The notes: generated by a model not told the origin, from the letters alone. A stretch of 64,000 nucleotides of DNA from Thermus brockianus (GCF_001880325.1 NZ_CP016312.1:1550001-1614000), one strand, 5' to 3'. Positions 38,516 to 48,181 are shown, numbered from the stretch's first letter. Translations and numbers: made by a program.

Positions 38516-39159
38516 TCCGCTTGGCTTTTCCCGGTTTTGCCGGGTCTCCCTGGGAGCTTAGGGAGGCCCTTCGGCGGGGCCGGCTTTCCCCGAAGGACCT
38601 CCCGGTCCTTTTGGTGGTGGAGCAGGCCCTTTCCCAGGTGCCGGAGGAGCTTAAGGCGAAGGCTGAGCTTCTTCCCCTTTTGGCGGAGCTCCTCGTGCTC
38701 AAGCTGGCCCCGGAAAAGGCCCTGGCGCCCAAGGAGGAAGGGGAGGAGGCTCCCTTGGTGCGGGTCCTTTTGGACCTTTCCGAGGCCGTGGCCTTTTTGG
38801 AGGGGCGCCTGGTCAAGCGGGCGAGGCTTTACCCCGTGTCCCCTCCGCCCGTGCCCAGGCCCTCCCTTCGGCTTCCCCCACGGGTGCTGGCCGAGGCGGC
38901 CCGGCCCTTTCGCAAGGCGGTGCTCCACCTGCCCCGGGAGGGTTTTGGCCTCGAGGAGGCCTGGAGTAGGCTTTGGCCCTACCTGAGGGGGCGGGTGGCC
39001 TTCCACCGCCTGCCCCTTCCTTCCTGGGGGGAAAAGGCGGTGGGCTTTGCCGCCCTTTTGGAGGCCCATCGCCTCGGGCGGGTGCGGCTTTACCAGGAGG
39101 CTCCCTTTGCGCCCCTTTACGTGGAGGTGGAGGAGGCCCTGGAACGGCGCTTGGCCTAG
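38512..39159 (+). CDS. scpA: Segregation and condensation protein A
   Basis: A 215-aa kleisin-like protein. The N-terminal FAGSPWELREALRRGRLSPKDLPV and LLPLLAELLVLKLAPEKALAP match the SMC-neck-binding part of ScpA; the C-terminal LHRLGRV-type region is a winged helix. It would link SMC with ScpB (not in the window) in chromosome condensation. GTG 38512 is coupled to trpS. Its stop overlaps that of the convergent dsbB-like gene (CTAG). Confidence 0.85.
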   Translation: MIRLAFPGFAGSPWELREALRRGRLSPKDLPVLLVVEQALSQVPEELKAKAELLPLLAELLVLKLAPEKALAPKEEGEEAPLVRVLLDLSEAVAFLEGRLVKRARLYPVSPPPVPRPSLRLPPRVLAEAARPFRKAVLHLPREGFGLEEAWSRLWPYLRGRVAFHRLPLPSWGEKAVGFAALLEAHRLGRVRLYQEAPFAPLYVEVEEALERRLA

Positions 39160-39560
39160 CGCCTGGCCTCCCTGGCCAAAAGCCCCATGCTGAGGGCGAT
39201 GAGAAGGAAGGCGATGAGGGCTTGCAGGGGAATGGGGAACTGGGGGATGTACTCCACGGAGCAGGGCACGGGGGGCTTGCAGGCCAGGGTAAAGAGCTCG
39301 GGGAACCTCTGCTCTAAAAGGTGCAGGGTGCTGATGCTTCCCCCGATAAGGGAAAGGGCCAGGCTATAGGGCCAGACGCCCAGGTCCTGCCGCCAAAGGG
39401 CCAGTCCCAGGAGGACCGCTTGCGGGTACATGAAGATCCGCTGGTACCAGCAGAGCTCGCAGGGAAGGAAAAGCCGTACCTCGGAGTAGTAAAGGCTACC
39501 CAAGGTGGCCACCAGGGCCACCACCCAGGCGAAGCTAAGCAAGAAAGGGCCGCGCTGCAT
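39156..39560 (-). CDS. DsbB/BdbC-type disulfide-bond formation membrane protein
   Basis: A 134-aa protein with four membrane helices. The first loop holds CELC (PCELCWYQRIFMYPQ) and the second loop CKPPVPC, the two cysteine pairs that pass electrons from a DsbA-like oxidase to quinone. Its shortness and its second cysteine pair are typical of BdbC-type members. No DsbA-like gene is adjacent. Confidence 0.88.
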   Translation of the reverse strand: MQRGPFLLSFAWVVALVATLGSLYYSEVRLFLPCELCWYQRIFMYPQAVLLGLALWRQDLGVWPYSLALSLIGGSISTLHLLEQRFPELFTLACKPPVPCSVEYIPQFPIPLQALIAFLLIALSMGLLAREARR

Positions 39561-39590
39561 CGGTTAAAGCATACCCGTAAACTGGGGTTT

Positions 39591-39746
39591 GTGAAGGCCG
39601 AGGACGAGGCTTTGCGGGAAGGGGAGGACTTCTACTGGGAAGGGGACCGGGTGGTTTTCACGGAGGCCTACCACCGCAAGCGGGGCTACTGTTGCGGCTC
39701 GGGGTGCCGCCACTGCCCTTGGCGTTCTGCGGAAGAGGAGGGTTAG
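39591..39746 (+). CDS. 51-aa DUF5522-type cysteine-rich protein
   Basis: A short protein starting GTG at 39591 (MKAEDEALREGEDFYWEGD). It ends with a family-typical RKRGYCCGSGCRHCPW, four cysteines that could bind a metal. TAAACT lies 7 nt upstream of the start, consistent with a leaderless mRNA. Its TAG overlaps the ftsY stop (TTAG). The function of the family is unknown. Confidence 0.75.
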   Translation: MKAEDEALREGEDFYWEGDRVVFTEAYHRKRGYCCGSGCRHCPWRSAEEEG

Positions 39747-40657
39747 GCCTCGAGGAGGGCCTCCACGAAGGCCTCGGCGTCAAAGGGCTGGAGGTCCTCC
39801 GGGCCTTCCCCCACCCCGATGAACCGGATAGGCACCTTCAGGGTGCGCACGATGGGCACCAAAACCCCGCCCTTGGCCGTGCCGTCCAGCTTGGTGACGA
39901 TGACCCCCGTGAGGCCCACCGCCTCGTGGAAGCGCTTGGCCTGCTCCAGGCCGTTTTGCCCCGTGACCGCATCCAGCACCAGCCAGATCTCCCCGGGCTC
40001 CCCGGGTTCGGCCTTGGCGATGGCCCGCTTCACCTTCTTAAGCTCCTCCATCAGGTTGTGCTTGGTGTGCAGGCGGCCGGCGGTGTCCACAAAGAGGAGG
40101 TCAAAGCCCCGGGCCTGGCGGGCCTTGGCGGCGTCAAAGGCCAAGGCGGCGGGGTCCGCCCCTTCGGGGCCTTGGATCACGGGGATGCCCAGGCGCTTGC
40201 TCCACTCGGCGAGCTGCGTGGCCCCGGCGGCACGGAAGGTGTCCCCAGCGCAGAACATCACCTTCTTGCCCAAGGCTTGGTAGTAGCGGCCCAGCTTGGC
40301 GATGGTGGTGGTCTTGCCCACCCCGTTCACCCCCACCACCATCACCACGTGCCCCTGGGGCTCCACCGGCTTCGGGCTTTGCGGGCGGAAGCCCAGTTTG
40401 CGCAAGGTGGCCCGCCGCTCGTCCGGCTCCAGCATCTGCACAAGCCTTTCCTTTACCGCTTCCTTCAGGTCTTTCCTCCCCGAGGCCCTTAGCTCCGCCA
40501 AAAGCTCCTCCGTGGCCGCCACCCCCACATCGGCGGCGAGGAGGGCCATTTCCAGCTCTTCCAAGACCTCCTCGGGGTTACCGCCCCAGGGGACGGCCTT
40601 GAGGAAGGTTTCCCGGGTCTTGGCAAGCCCGGCCTTGAGGCGGTCAAAGAAGCCCAT
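39743..40657 (-). CDS. ftsY: Signal recognition particle receptor FtsY
   Basis: A 304-aa SRP GTPase. The N domain is residues 1-100 (MGFFDRLKAGLAKTRETFLK). The G domain carries GVNGVGKTTTIAKLG, DTFRAAGATQL (insertion box), DTAGRLHTKHNLMEEL and TKLDGTAKGG. The acidic A domain of many bacteria is absent, as in other Thermus FtsY. ATG 40657 shares one base with the stop of the upstream gene (TAATG). Confidence 0.97.
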   Translation of the reverse strand: MGFFDRLKAGLAKTRETFLKAVPWGGNPEEVLEELEMALLAADVGVAATEELLAELRASGRKDLKEAVKERLVQMLEPDERRATLRKLGFRPQSPKPVEPQGHVVMVVGVNGVGKTTTIAKLGRYYQALGKKVMFCAGDTFRAAGATQLAEWSKRLGIPVIQGPEGADPAALAFDAAKARQARGFDLLFVDTAGRLHTKHNLMEELKKVKRAIAKAEPGEPGEIWLVLDAVTGQNGLEQAKRFHEAVGLTGVIVTKLDGTAKGGVLVPIVRTLKVPIRFIGVGEGPEDLQPFDAEAFVEALLEA

Positions 40658-41094
40658 TAGCGGAAGTTCACCCCCAGGGCGAAGCGCCACACCTTGGGGA
40701 AGTGGGCAAAGCCATAGACGTAGCTTCCCTCGGCGAAAAGGCCCGTGTAGGGGTCCAGAAGGCCCTCGAGGCCCAGGGTGAAGCTCACCCCTAGGGTAGG
40801 GCTTGGCCCCACCAGGCCGCCCAAGCCCCCGCCGAAGTAGGGGAGGAGGCCCTGTAGGTCCTGGGCGTACTGGCCCAGGTCGGGCTTGAAGAGAAGGGCG
40901 GCCTCAAGGGCTACCCCCGGGGCGGCGGGGGCGAGTTCGGCCGTGAGGCGGCCCACCAGGTTCTGCCTTAGGCGGCTTTCCACCCCGGCGCCGAAGGTGA
41001 GGCCCAGGGTTTCCCCGTAGCCAAAGCGCATCTGGATGGCGCTTTGGGCGTGGGCTAGACCAAGGAGGGCAAGGAGGAGGAAGGCCCGCTTCAT
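40657..41094 (-). CDS. Secreted, probably outer-membrane beta-barrel-like protein
   Basis: A 145-aa protein with a signal peptide (MKRAFLLLALLGLAHAQ, residues 1-17) and alternating hydrophobic/polar strands rich in Gly and aromatic residues (LGVSFTLGLEGLLDPYTGLF, WRFALGVNFR). The C-terminal aromatic-x-Arg ending resembles small outer-membrane barrels. ATG 41094 gives the signal peptide. It is coupled to ftsY by TAATG; no specific family is recognised. Confidence 0.65.
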   Translation of the reverse strand: MKRAFLLLALLGLAHAQSAIQMRFGYGETLGLTFGAGVESRLRQNLVGRLTAELAPAAPGVALEAALLFKPDLGQYAQDLQGLLPYFGGGLGGLVGPSPTLGVSFTLGLEGLLDPYTGLFAEGSYVYGFAHFPKVWRFALGVNFR

Positions 41095-41126
41095 CCTTTC
41101 CAGTATAGCCCCTCTCGCGCCGCTTT

Positions 41127-42539
41127 TCACGAATGGGCGAGGGCCCGCTCCAGCCGCCTGAGGACCCGCTCCTTGCCCAGGAGGGCCAGGATTTCAAAAA
41201 GCCCCGGGGTTTCCAGGCTCCCCGTGACGGCGGCCCTTAGGGGTTGGGCCACCTGGCCGAGCTTTAGGCCCTTCCCCTCGGCGAACCCCCGGAGGAGGCT
41301 TTCCAGGGCGGTTTCGCTCCAGTCCTCCTGGGCCTTTAGGGCGGGAAGGAGCTCCCCAAGAAGGGGGAGGCCCTCCTGGAGCTTGGCGAGGGCTTTGTCC
41401 GTAAAGGGGTAGTCCTCGGTGAAGAGGTAGCGGGCCTTTTCGGGAAACTCCTTCAGGGTGTCAAACCGGGGGCGCATGAGGGCCACCGCCCTTTGCAGGT
41501 AGGCCTCTTCGGGCCAGGAAAGCCCCGCCTCTGCCAAAAAGGGCTTCACCCGCTCGGCTACCTCTTCCAGGGAGAGGACCTCGCGGATGTACTTCCCGTT
41601 CATCCACTTGAGCTTTTCCAGGTCAAAGACCGGCCCCCCGAGGGATACCCGTTCCCAGCTGAAGGCCTCTATGAACTCCTCCAGGGTGAAGATCTCCCGC
41701 CCATCCGGCATGGAGAAGCCCATGAGGCAGAGGTAGTTCCTTAGGGCCTCCGGCAGGAAGCCTTCCCCCTTGTACCACTCCAAGGAGGTGTGGCTTTTCC
41801 GCTTGCTGATCTTGGTCTTGTCGGGGTTGCGCAGGAGGGGCATGTGGTAGAACTTGGGCACCTCCCAGCCGAAGGCCCGGTAGAGGAGGACGTGGATGGG
41901 GGTGGAAACCAGCCACTCCTCCGCCCGGATCACGTCCGTGACCCCCATGAGGTGGTCGTCCACCACGTTGGCCAAGTGGTAGGTGGGGTACCCATCGGAC
42001 TTCAGGAGGACCACATCGGGGATCTCCTGGTTGTCGTACACCACCACCCCCCGGAGCTCGTCCTTCACCTCGGTGGCGCCGGGGCGGGGGACCTTGAGCC
42101 GGATCACGTGGGGCTCGCCCCGCTTAGCCCGCTCCTCCGCCTCCTCCGGGGGGATGTTCCGGGCCCGGCCATCGTATCCCCCCTTTTCCTTGCGGATCCT
42201 TTCAAGCTCCTCGGGGGTTTCAAAGGCCCGGTAGGCGAAGCCCCGCCTCAGGAGCTCCTCGGCGTACTGCCGGTAGAAGGGAAGCCTTTCCGACTGGCGG
42301 TAAGGCCCATGGGGGCCGCCGATGTCGGGGCCTTCGTCGTAGGTGATGCCGAGCCACTTGAGGGCGGCCAAAATCCTTTCCTCCGCCCCCGGCACGTAGC
42401 GGGCGCGGTCGGTGTCCTCTATGCGCACCAGGAAGCGCCCCCCGTTTTTGCGGGCCCAGGCGTAGTTGAAAAGGGCGATGTAGGCCGTGCCCACGTGGGG
42501 GTCCCCCGTGGGGCTTGGGGCAATGCGGGTCACCACCAT
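41127..42539 (-). CDS. gltX: Glutamate-tRNA ligase
   Basis: A 470-aa class I synthetase almost identical in motif layout to Thermus Glu[22 protein letters not shown] (HIGH-type), [26 protein letters not shown], and [13 protein letters not shown] (KMSKS-type). The C-terminal helical anticodon-binding half ends [17 protein letters not shown]. Confidence 0.97.
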   Translation of the reverse strand: MVVTRIAPSPTGDPHVGTAYIALFNYAWARKNGGRFLVRIEDTDRARYVPGAEERILAALKWLGITYDEGPDIGGPHGPYRQSERLPFYRQYAEELLRRGFAYRAFETPEELERIRKEKGGYDGRARNIPPEEAEERAKRGEPHVIRLKVPRPGATEVKDELRGVVVYDNQEIPDVVLLKSDGYPTYHLANVVDDHLMGVTDVIRAEEWLVSTPIHVLLYRAFGWEVPKFYHMPLLRNPDKTKISKRKSHTSLEWYKGEGFLPEALRNYLCLMGFSMPDGREIFTLEEFIEAFSWERVSLGGPVFDLEKLKWMNGKYIREVLSLEEVAERVKPFLAEAGLSWPEEAYLQRAVALMRPRFDTLKEFPEKARYLFTEDYPFTDKALAKLQEGLPLLGELLPALKAQEDWSETALESLLRGFAEGKGLKLGQVAQPLRAAVTGSLETPGLFEILALLGKERVLRRLERALAHS

Positions 42540-42593
42540 ACCTCGCCCATTATCTCATCCGCGCTTAAAGGCCGGGCCTTAGGCTTGGGGGTA

Positions 42594-43322
42594 ATGGACG
42601 GGGAGCTTCTGGCCCAGGGTTTGCGCAAACGCTACGGCCCCAAGGAGGTGGTCAAGGGGGTGGACCTCCACCTGAAGCGGGGGGAGATCGTGGCCCTCTT
42701 CGGCCCCAACGGGGCGGGGAAGACCACCACCTTCTACATGGTGGTGGGGTTCATCCGGCCCACGGCGGGGCGTATCTACCTGAAGGGGCAGGAGGTGAGC
42801 CGCCTGCCCATGTACAAAAGGGCCCGGCTCGGCCTCGGCTATTTGCCCCAGGAGCCCAGCGCCTTCCGGCGGATGACCGTACTGGAAAACCTCCTCGCCA
42901 TCCTGGAGTTCCAGCCTCTTTCCAAAAAAGAGCGCCTGGAAAAGGCCAAAGCCCTTCTGGAGGAGCTCTCCATTTACCATTTAAAAGACCGCCTGGCCTA
43001 CGCCCTTTCTGGGGGGGAAAGGCGGCGGTTGGAAATCGCCCGGGCCCTTTGCACCGACCCCGACTTCATCCTCCTGGACGAGCCCTTTACCGGGGTGGAC
43101 CCCAAGAACGTGCGGGAGATCCAAAAGGTCATCGCCGAGCTCCGGGAAAGGCGGGGGGTGGGGGTCTTCATCACCGACCACGCGGTGCGGGAGACCCTGG
43201 CCATCACCGACCGGGTCTACCTGATGTACGACGGCCAGGTCCTCTTCCACGGGGACCCCGACACCTTCGCCCAAGACCAGGGGGTAAGGCGGCACTACCT
43301 GGGTGAGGATTACGAGCTTTAG
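42594..43322 (+). CDS. lptB: LptB-type ABC transporter ATPase
   Basis: A 242-aa ATPase with [19 protein letters not shown] (Walker A), [17 protein letters not shown] (Q-loop), [28 protein letters not shown] and [10 protein letters not shown], which together mark LptB. In LPS bacteria LptB powers lipid extraction; Thermus lacks classical LPS, so another outer-membrane lipid may be moved. TAGGCT lies 8 nt before the ATG. It abuts the DUF3084 gene with no gap. Confidence 0.88.
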   Translation: MDGELLAQGLRKRYGPKEVVKGVDLHLKRGEIVALFGPNGAGKTTTFYMVVGFIRPTAGRIYLKGQEVSRLPMYKRARLGLGYLPQEPSAFRRMTVLENLLAILEFQPLSKKERLEKAKALLEELSIYHLKDRLAYALSGGERRRLEIARALCTDPDFILLDEPFTGVDPKNVREIQKVIAELRERRGVGVFITDHAVRETLAITDRVYLMYDGQVLFHGDPDTFAQDQGVRRHYLGEDYEL

Positions 43323-44708
43323 ATGACCTTTTGGGCGCTTTTATTCCTCATCCTCTTCCTCGCTGCCCTGGTGGCCTACCTGGGGGACAAGGTGGCCAAG
43401 TGGGCGGGGAAGCGCCATTACCGCCTCTTTGGCCTGCGCCCCCGGCAGACGGCTACCCTTATCGCCGTCTTCACGGGGGTGGGGATTGCCCTTTTCAGCT
43501 ACCTCGCTTTCCTCCTGGTCTTCCGCGAGGCCCGGGAGGTGATCCTGGAGGCCACGGCCATCCGCAAGGAGCGGGATGCGCTAAGGGCCGAGCGGGACGT
43601 GCTTTTGCGGGCCAAGGCGGCCATGGAGGCGGAGGCGGCCCGGGCTTTGGCGGAGCTCAACGCTTTGCGGGTGGAAAGGCGGGAGCTTTCCGAGGCCTTG
43701 GCGGCGGCGGAGGCCGTGAGGCGCCGCCTCGAGGGGGAAGCCCAGGCCCTTTCCCGCCAGGTCCAGGCCCTCACCCAGGAGCGAAAGGCCCTTCTCCAGG
43801 AAACGGGGCGGCTTAAGGCGGAGCGGGAGGAGCTGGCCAACCTCCTCACCCTAAAGAACAAGGAGCTTGGGGAAAGGAGCCGGGAGCTTCAGGGCTTAGA
43901 GAGCCGCCTAAAGGGCCTCCAGGAGGCGGCGAGGAGCCTCGAGGCGGAAAGGCGCCGCCTCCAGGAGGAGCTCGCGAAGGCCCAGGCCCGCCTGGAAGGG
44001 GCGAGGGAAGAGCGGGCCCGCCTCGCCCAGGAGGCGGAGGGGCTTAAGGCCGCCTTGGAGCGCACCCGGCGGGAGCTCCGCCAGGCGGAGGAGCGCCTCC
44101 TGAGCCTTTTGGCCCAAGCGGAGGTCCTGCAGGGGGAAAAGGGGCAGCTGGCCCAGAGCCTGGTGCGGCTAAGCCAAGGGCTTTACCTGGGGGAGGTGCG
44201 CCTGGGGACGGAGGAGGGCCGGGCGGTGCTGGAGAGGGTGGCGGAAAGGCGGGCCCTCCTCCAGGGCTTCCGGGGGGTGGAGCTTCTGGGGGAGGTCAGG
44301 GGCCCGGGGCTTGCGGTCCTCGAGGGGGCGGGGTACCAGGAGGGCAGGCTTCTCGTGCGGGTCCGCTTCTATCCGGAAAGGCGGGCCTTCGCCGAAGGGG
44401 AGGTCCTGGCCAGCGCCACCTTCCGCCTTGCCACCCAGGCCCGCAACCAAGAGACCCTGGAGCGCTTGGGGGAGGAGGCGAGGAAGCGCCTTTTGGAAGC
44501 GGGGTTTCCTCCGGAATACGCCACCTTCCCTTCCCCGGAGGAGCTCGCCCGGGGCCTCGCCCTCCTAAGGGGGCGGCAGGGGGTGGCGCGGGTGGGGGTG
44601 GTGGCGGAGAAGGAGCTTTGGACCACGGAAAGGCCCCTCCTAGCCTTCCGCCTCCTGGGGGGGCCGCCGGGCCCGGAGGTACCGGTCCCGACCCGCCAGG
44701 TCCCGTAG
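43323..44708 (+). CDS. DUF3084 coiled-coil membrane protein
   Basis: A 461-aa protein. Two hydrophobic segments lie at residues 3-20 and 40-67, then a long coiled coil (about 75-280) rich in Glu, Arg, Leu and Ala. A globular C-terminal domain (about 285-440) contains RLSQGLYLGEVRL and VARVGVVAEKELW. This layout matches DUF3084, known from cyanobacteria and Deinococcus-Thermus. Its start directly follows lptB, which suggests an envelope role. The last 69 nt overlap the convergent prmC. Confidence 0.8.
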   Translation: MTFWALLFLILFLAALVAYLGDKVAKWAGKRHYRLFGLRPRQTATLIAVFTGVGIALFSYLAFLLVFREAREVILEATAIRKERDALRAERDVLLRAKAAMEAEAARALAELNALRVERRELSEALAAAEAVRRRLEGEAQALSRQVQALTQERKALLQETGRLKAEREELANLLTLKNKELGERSRELQGLESRLKGLQEAARSLEAERRRLQEELAKAQARLEGAREERARLAQEAEGLKAALERTRRELRQAEERLLSLLAQAEVLQGEKGQLAQSLVRLSQGLYLGEVRLGTEEGRAVLERVAERRALLQGFRGVELLGEVRGPGLAVLEGAGYQEGRLLVRVRFYPERRAFAEGEVLASATFRLATQARNQETLERLGEEARKRLLEAGFPPEYATFPSPEELARGLALLRGRQGVARVGVVAEKELWTTERPLLAFRLLGGPPGPEVPVPTRQVP

Positions 44709-45470
44709 CACCTCCACCCTCCACCCCCGCTCCCGTAGCGCCTCGGCCAGCTTGCCCACGTTCTCGGGCGCAAGCTCCAAGAGGAGAAAGCCCCCAGGCC
44801 GCAAGGCCCTTTCCGCCTCCAGGGCCAAGGGCCAGGCCACGGCGAGCCCCTCTTCCCCGGCGTAGAGGGCCAGGGGGTTTTCGTAGCGGAGCTCGGGCGG
44901 CGCTTCTTCCCGGTAGGCCTCCGGCAGGTAGGGGGGGTTGGCCACGAGGAGGTCCAGCCCCGTAAGCCCGCCCGTAAGGGGGGCTTTCCGGAAGTGGACA
45001 AGGAGGCCAAGCCGCCTGGCGTTTTCCCGGGCCAAGGCCAGGGCCTTCTCGTCCACCTCCGTGGCGAAGACCTCTGCCCCGGGGAGGTGGCGCTTGAGGG
45101 CGAGGGCGATGGCCCCGGTGCCCGTGCCCACGTCCAGGATCCTGGGCCTTGGCGGAAGGGGAAGGGTGAGGGCCAAGGCCACCAGGCCCTCCGTTTCGGG
45201 CCGGGGAATGAGGACGCCCTCCTCCACCTTCAAGGGTAGGCCGAAGAACTCCACCTCCCCCAAGAGGTACTGCAGGGGGTAGCGGGAAAGCCTCCTCTCC
45301 AGAAGGGCCCAAGCCCTTTCCTCGGCCCCCGGGGGTGGGGGTTCGGGAAGCTTGAGGAGGAGGTCCTTCCGGGAAAGGCCCGTGGCCAGGGCCAGGAGGT
45401 CCAAGGCCTCCCCCTCAGGGAGGCCCGCCTCCTTAAGCCGCCCCTGAAGCGCTCGGAGGAGCCTTATCAC
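44640..45470 (-). CDS. prmC: Peptide chain release factor N5-glutamine methyltransferase
   Basis: A 276-aa SAM-dependent enzyme that methylates the GGQ glutamine of release factors. Signs: YLLGEVEFFGLPLKV and VLIPRPETEGLVALAL in the N-terminal half, ILDVGTGTGAIALALK (SAM site) and the catalytic LLVANPPYLPE. It begins GTG at 45470, within the reconstructed end of jag. The last residues (RPPQEAEG) overlap DUF3084. Confidence 0.93.
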   Translation of the reverse strand: MIRLLRALQGRLKEAGLPEGEALDLLALATGLSRKDLLLKLPEPPPPGAEERAWALLERRLSRYPLQYLLGEVEFFGLPLKVEEGVLIPRPETEGLVALALTLPLPPRPRILDVGTGTGAIALALKRHLPGAEVFATEVDEKALALARENARRLGLLVHFRKAPLTGGLTGLDLLVANPPYLPEAYREEAPPELRYENPLALYAGEEGLAVAWPLALEAERALRPGGFLLLELAPENVGKLAEALRERGWRVEVLRDLAGRDRYLRARRPPQEAEG

Positions 45471-46019
45471 GGGGGTAGACCACCACGTGCCGCGCCTCGC
45501 CCTCCCCCTGGCTTTCCGTGGTCACCTGGGGGTGGTTCTTGAGGAGCATGTGGACGATGCGCCGCTCCGAGGGGCGCATGGGGGGAGGTGCAAGGGCTCC
45601 CCGGTCATGGCCACGGCGAGGGCGGCCTCCTCGGCGATGCGGCGGATCTTCTCCTCCTGCCGCTTGCGGTAGCCGGCGGCGTCCAGGACCACCCGGTACG
45701 CCCCGCCGAAGTACTTGGCCAGGACCACCCCCGCCAGGTACTCCACCGCCTTCAGCGTGCGGCCCTCCTTGCCGATGAAGCGGCCCAGGTCCCCGCCCTT
45801 GACCTCCGCCTTGAGGAGGTTTCCTTCCTGGCGGATCTCCACGTAGTGCGCCGGGTCCAGGCGGAGGAGGAGGCCCACCAGGAAGGCTTCCAGCACCTCC
45901 TTGGGCCCTTGGGGGCGGGCTTCCTTGCCCGCTTCCTTCAGCTCCACCTCCACCGGGGCTTCCTCCAGGACCCCGAGGTCGGAGAGGAGGTCGTCAATGC
46001 TTTTCTTCTTCTCGTCCAT
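45433..46019 (-). CDS. jag: KH-R3H RNA-binding protein (Jag/KhpB), single-base frameshift
   Basis: Restored length is about 195 aa. A short N-terminal region (SIDDLLSDLGVLEEA) precedes a KH domain with GRFIGKEGRTLKAVEYLAG, then an R3H domain. The frame breaks after EPLHLPP at the G6 run 45580-45585; adding one base continues MRPSERRIVHMLLKNHP and ends with HVVVYPRDKAPPSASGAA at 45433. Without repair, the R3H core R-x3-H is lost. It follows yidC by 9 nt, the common rpmH-rnpA-yidD-yidC-jag order. The repaired form overlaps prmC by 38 nt. Confidence 0.88.
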
Positions 46020-46028
46020 GCCTCAAGT

Positions 46029-47321
46029 TTACGCCGCCACCGGCTTGAGGCTCCGGTTGATGAGCCACTGCTGCCCCAGGCCGATGAGGTTGGAGAGCAC
46101 CCAGTAAAGGGTCACGCCCGAAGGGAACTGGAGGACCAGGAAGATGAAGATCAGGTTCATGAAGAGGCTTTGCCGGATGAGGTCCTTGTTGCCGTGGGCG
46201 GAAAGCCAGGTGGAGAGGAAGGTGGTGGCCACGTAGAGGGCGGGGAGGATGTAGAAGGGGTCGGGCAGGGCCAGGTCGGGGATCCAGAGGAGGCCCTGGC
46301 CGAACTCGTAGTTGGCGATGACCTTCCAGAGGATGAAGAGGATGGGCATCTGGATGAAAAGGGGCAGGCAGCCGGCGGCGGGGTTCACCTTGTGCTCCTG
46401 GTAGAGCTTCATGGTGGCCTCCGCCCGCTTGTTGGGGTCGTCCTTGTACTTCTCGTTGATTTTCTGGATGAGGGGCTGGAGGCGCTGGATCTCCGCCATG
46501 CTCTTGAATTGCTGGTGCATTAAGGGCCACAGGAGGAGGCGCACCACCAGGGTGAGGAAGAGGATGGCGAGGCCCCAGCTTCCCGTGTAGCGGAAGGCGG
46601 TTTCCATGAGCCAAAGGAGGCCTAAGGAGAGCTGGCCCCAGATGTTGGGGCTAAAGAGCCCGGGGAGGGAAAGGAGCCCCTCCACGTGGTAACGCACCAG
46701 CTCGTTCTGGCCGCCGTAGACCTTGAGGGCTTTTCCGGGCTCTAGCCGCACTTCCCCTTCCTTGCCCACCAGTTTGCCCGCCACAGGACCCTCGGCGAAG
46801 GCCACCAGGGCGTAGCCGGCCTTGGGGCGGGTCTGCCAGGCCAGGTAGCGGAGGAGGCCTTCCCCGCTCGGGGCGGGTTCCGTTGCCCCTTCCGGGAGAA
46901 CCTTGGGTTGGCCTTGGGCCTTGAGCTTTAGGGTAAGGGGGAAGTCCGCCTCCACCTCGAGGGTGTACCGCCCCTTGGCCAGGCGGTAGGTGAGGGTTCC
47001 TTCAGGGCCTTGGAAGCGGGCGAGGAGGCGGCCATCCTCCACCAGGAACTCAGCCCTTTCAGGGGCGAAGCCCTCCGGTGCCACCACGGGGGCCCCGTCC
47101 GCCAGGTTGGGGGCCCGGGTGTAGTCGCCGATGGCCGTGCCCTTGTAGGTTTTTACGTACCAGCCCACAATCTGTCCCTTGGGGTCAAAGGCCAGATCCA
47201 TGAGGTTGGTCACGGCCACCTTCTCGGGGGTACCGTCCCCGTTCACGTCCATGTCCTTGAAGGCAGCCTCTAGGGCCCAGACGGGGGAGAGGAGGAGGAA
47301 AAGGGCGAGGAGTTTTCTCAT
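46029..47321 (-). CDS. yidC: Membrane protein insertase YidC
   Basis: A 430-aa insertase. Residues 1-16 form the first hydrophobic segment ([16 protein letters not shown]). A periplasmic domain (about 20-220) follows, and then a five-helix core with [39 protein letters not shown] and [23 protein letters not shown] 47321 overlaps the yidD stop (ATGA). Confidence 0.96.
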   Translation of the reverse strand: MRKLLALFLLLSPVWALEAAFKDMDVNGDGTPEKVAVTNLMDLAFDPKGQIVGWYVKTYKGTAIGDYTRAPNLADGAPVVAPEGFAPERAEFLVEDGRLLARFQGPEGTLTYRLAKGRYTLEVEADFPLTLKLKAQGQPKVLPEGATEPAPSGEGLLRYLAWQTRPKAGYALVAFAEGPVAGKLVGKEGEVRLEPGKALKVYGGQNELVRYHVEGLLSLPGLFSPNIWGQLSLGLLWLMETAFRYTGSWGLAILFLTLVVRLLLWPLMHQQFKSMAEIQRLQPLIQKINEKYKDDPNKRAEATMKLYQEHKVNPAAGCLPLFIQMPILFILWKVIANYEFGQGLLWIPDLALPDPFYILPALYVATTFLSTWLSAHGNKDLIRQSLFMNLIFIFLVLQFPSGVTLYWVLSNLIGLGQQWLINRSLKPVAA

Positions 47322-47560
47322 CGGGCCGCCTCCTTCCGGGGAGGGAAGACAAGGGGTACGGGGTCTAGCCCCCCGGGGTGCAGGGGGTGGCACCTTAGGA
47401 TCCGCCGCACCGCCAAATAGCTACCCCAAAGGGCCCCATGCCGCTCCAGGGCCTCGAGGGCGTAGGCGGAGCAGGTGGGGTGGAACCGGCAGGTCTTGGG
47501 CTTAAGGGGGGAGAGGTAACGGCGGTACGCCTTGACCAGGAGTACGAGGAGCCTGCGCAC
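47318..47560 (-). CDS. yidD: Membrane protein insertion efficiency factor YidD
   Basis: An 80-aa protein with the YidD signature: [20 protein letters not shown], then [10 protein letters not shown] and [17 protein letters not shown], including its three conserved cysteines. GTG 47560 gives the usual length; a longer open frame upstream is rnpA coding sequence read in another frame. TACAAT lies 7 nt before the start. Confidence 0.93.
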   Translation of the reverse strand: MRRLLVLLVKAYRRYLSPLKPKTCRFHPTCSAYALEALERHGALWGSYLAVRRILRCHPLHPGGLDPVPLVFPPRKEAAR

Positions 47561-47565
47561 GCCGC

Positions 47566-48054
47566 CTATTGTATCAGCCCGCTCTTCTTCAGGGCGCGCG
47601 CCACGTCCTGGAAAAGCTCGACGTAGCTCGCCTCCCGGGCCTCGGGGCTCGCCACCACCAGGAGGTGGGCCTTGGGCAGGTGGAGGCGGCGGAGGATCTC
47701 CCGTAGGCGCCGCTTCACCTTGTTGCGCACCACCGCCTTCCCCACCTTTTTGGAGACCACGATGCCCACCCTGAGCTCGGGGGCGGGGAGCCACTTCACG
47801 CTTACATACCGCCCCCGCCCGGCCTTGCCCTTGCGGAGCCTTTGGAAGGCCCGGTCCCCTTTGAGGGAAACGAGCTTGCCCCCCGGGGCGGGGGGCGGGC
47901 GCTTTAGGCGTTCACCTTGGGCGTGAGGCGCCAGCGGCCCTTCTGCCGCCTGCGCTTCAGCACCTTCCTGCCGCCTGGGGTCTTCATGCGGGCCCGGAAG
48001 CCGTGGGTCTTGGCCCGCTTCCTCCGGTTGGGCTGCCAGGTCCTTTTCATCCAT
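47566..48054 (-). CDS. rnpA: RNase P protein component, long Thermus form
   Basis: A 162-aa protein against about 115-120 in most bacteria. The C-terminal part is standard Rnp[41 protein letters not shown] and [10 protein letters not shown]. The first ~50 residues ([20 protein letters not shown]) are the second reading of the rpmH gene, which is wholly inside rnpA in another frame. The two ATGs are 4 nt apart (ATGGATGAAA). This overlap is known from Thermus. Confidence 0.95.
   Translation of the reverse strand: MDEKDLAAQPEEAGQDPRLPGPHEDPRRQEGAEAQAAEGPLAPHAQGERLKRPPPAPGGKLVSLKGDRAFQRLRKGKAGRGRYVSVKWLPAPELRVGIVVSKKVGKAVVRNKVKRRLREILRRLHLPKAHLLVVASPEAREASYVELFQDVARALKKSGLIQ
47904..48050 (-). 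CDS. rpmH: Ribosomal protein L34, embedded in rnpA
   Basis: A 48-aa basic protein beginning [20 protein letters not shown], the L34 signature, and ending WRLTPKVNA. Its whole coding sequence lies inside rnpA in a different frame and starts 4 nt after the rnpA ATG. GGGAGGGAA precedes the two starts. Confidence 0.97.
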   Translation of the reverse strand: MKRTWQPNRRKRAKTHGFRARMKTPGGRKVLKRRRQKGRWRLTPKVNA

Positions 48055-48151
48055 TTCCCTCCCTGGGGCCGACGCCCCGATACCCTAACGAGTGTAGCAC
48101 AGAAAGCCCTGTACCCGGTCTAACGGTTTTTTACACCCAAGCGGTATAACG

Positions 48152-48181
48152 TTGACATTCCCCCGCCGCCTCCCTTATACT
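48152..48181 (+). promoter_or_regulatory. Promoter of the LIV-type ABC operon
   Basis: TTGACA (48152-48157), 18-bp spacer, TATACT (48176-48181); start expected near 48188. Near-consensus hexamers make it the strongest promoter seen in the window. Confidence 0.85.

Noticed and set aside
48065..48078. Small hairpin GGGGC-CGAC-GCCCC before rpmH/rnpA
   Set aside because: Five base pairs with no T run; could be chance in GC-rich DNA, and no regulatory match was recognised.
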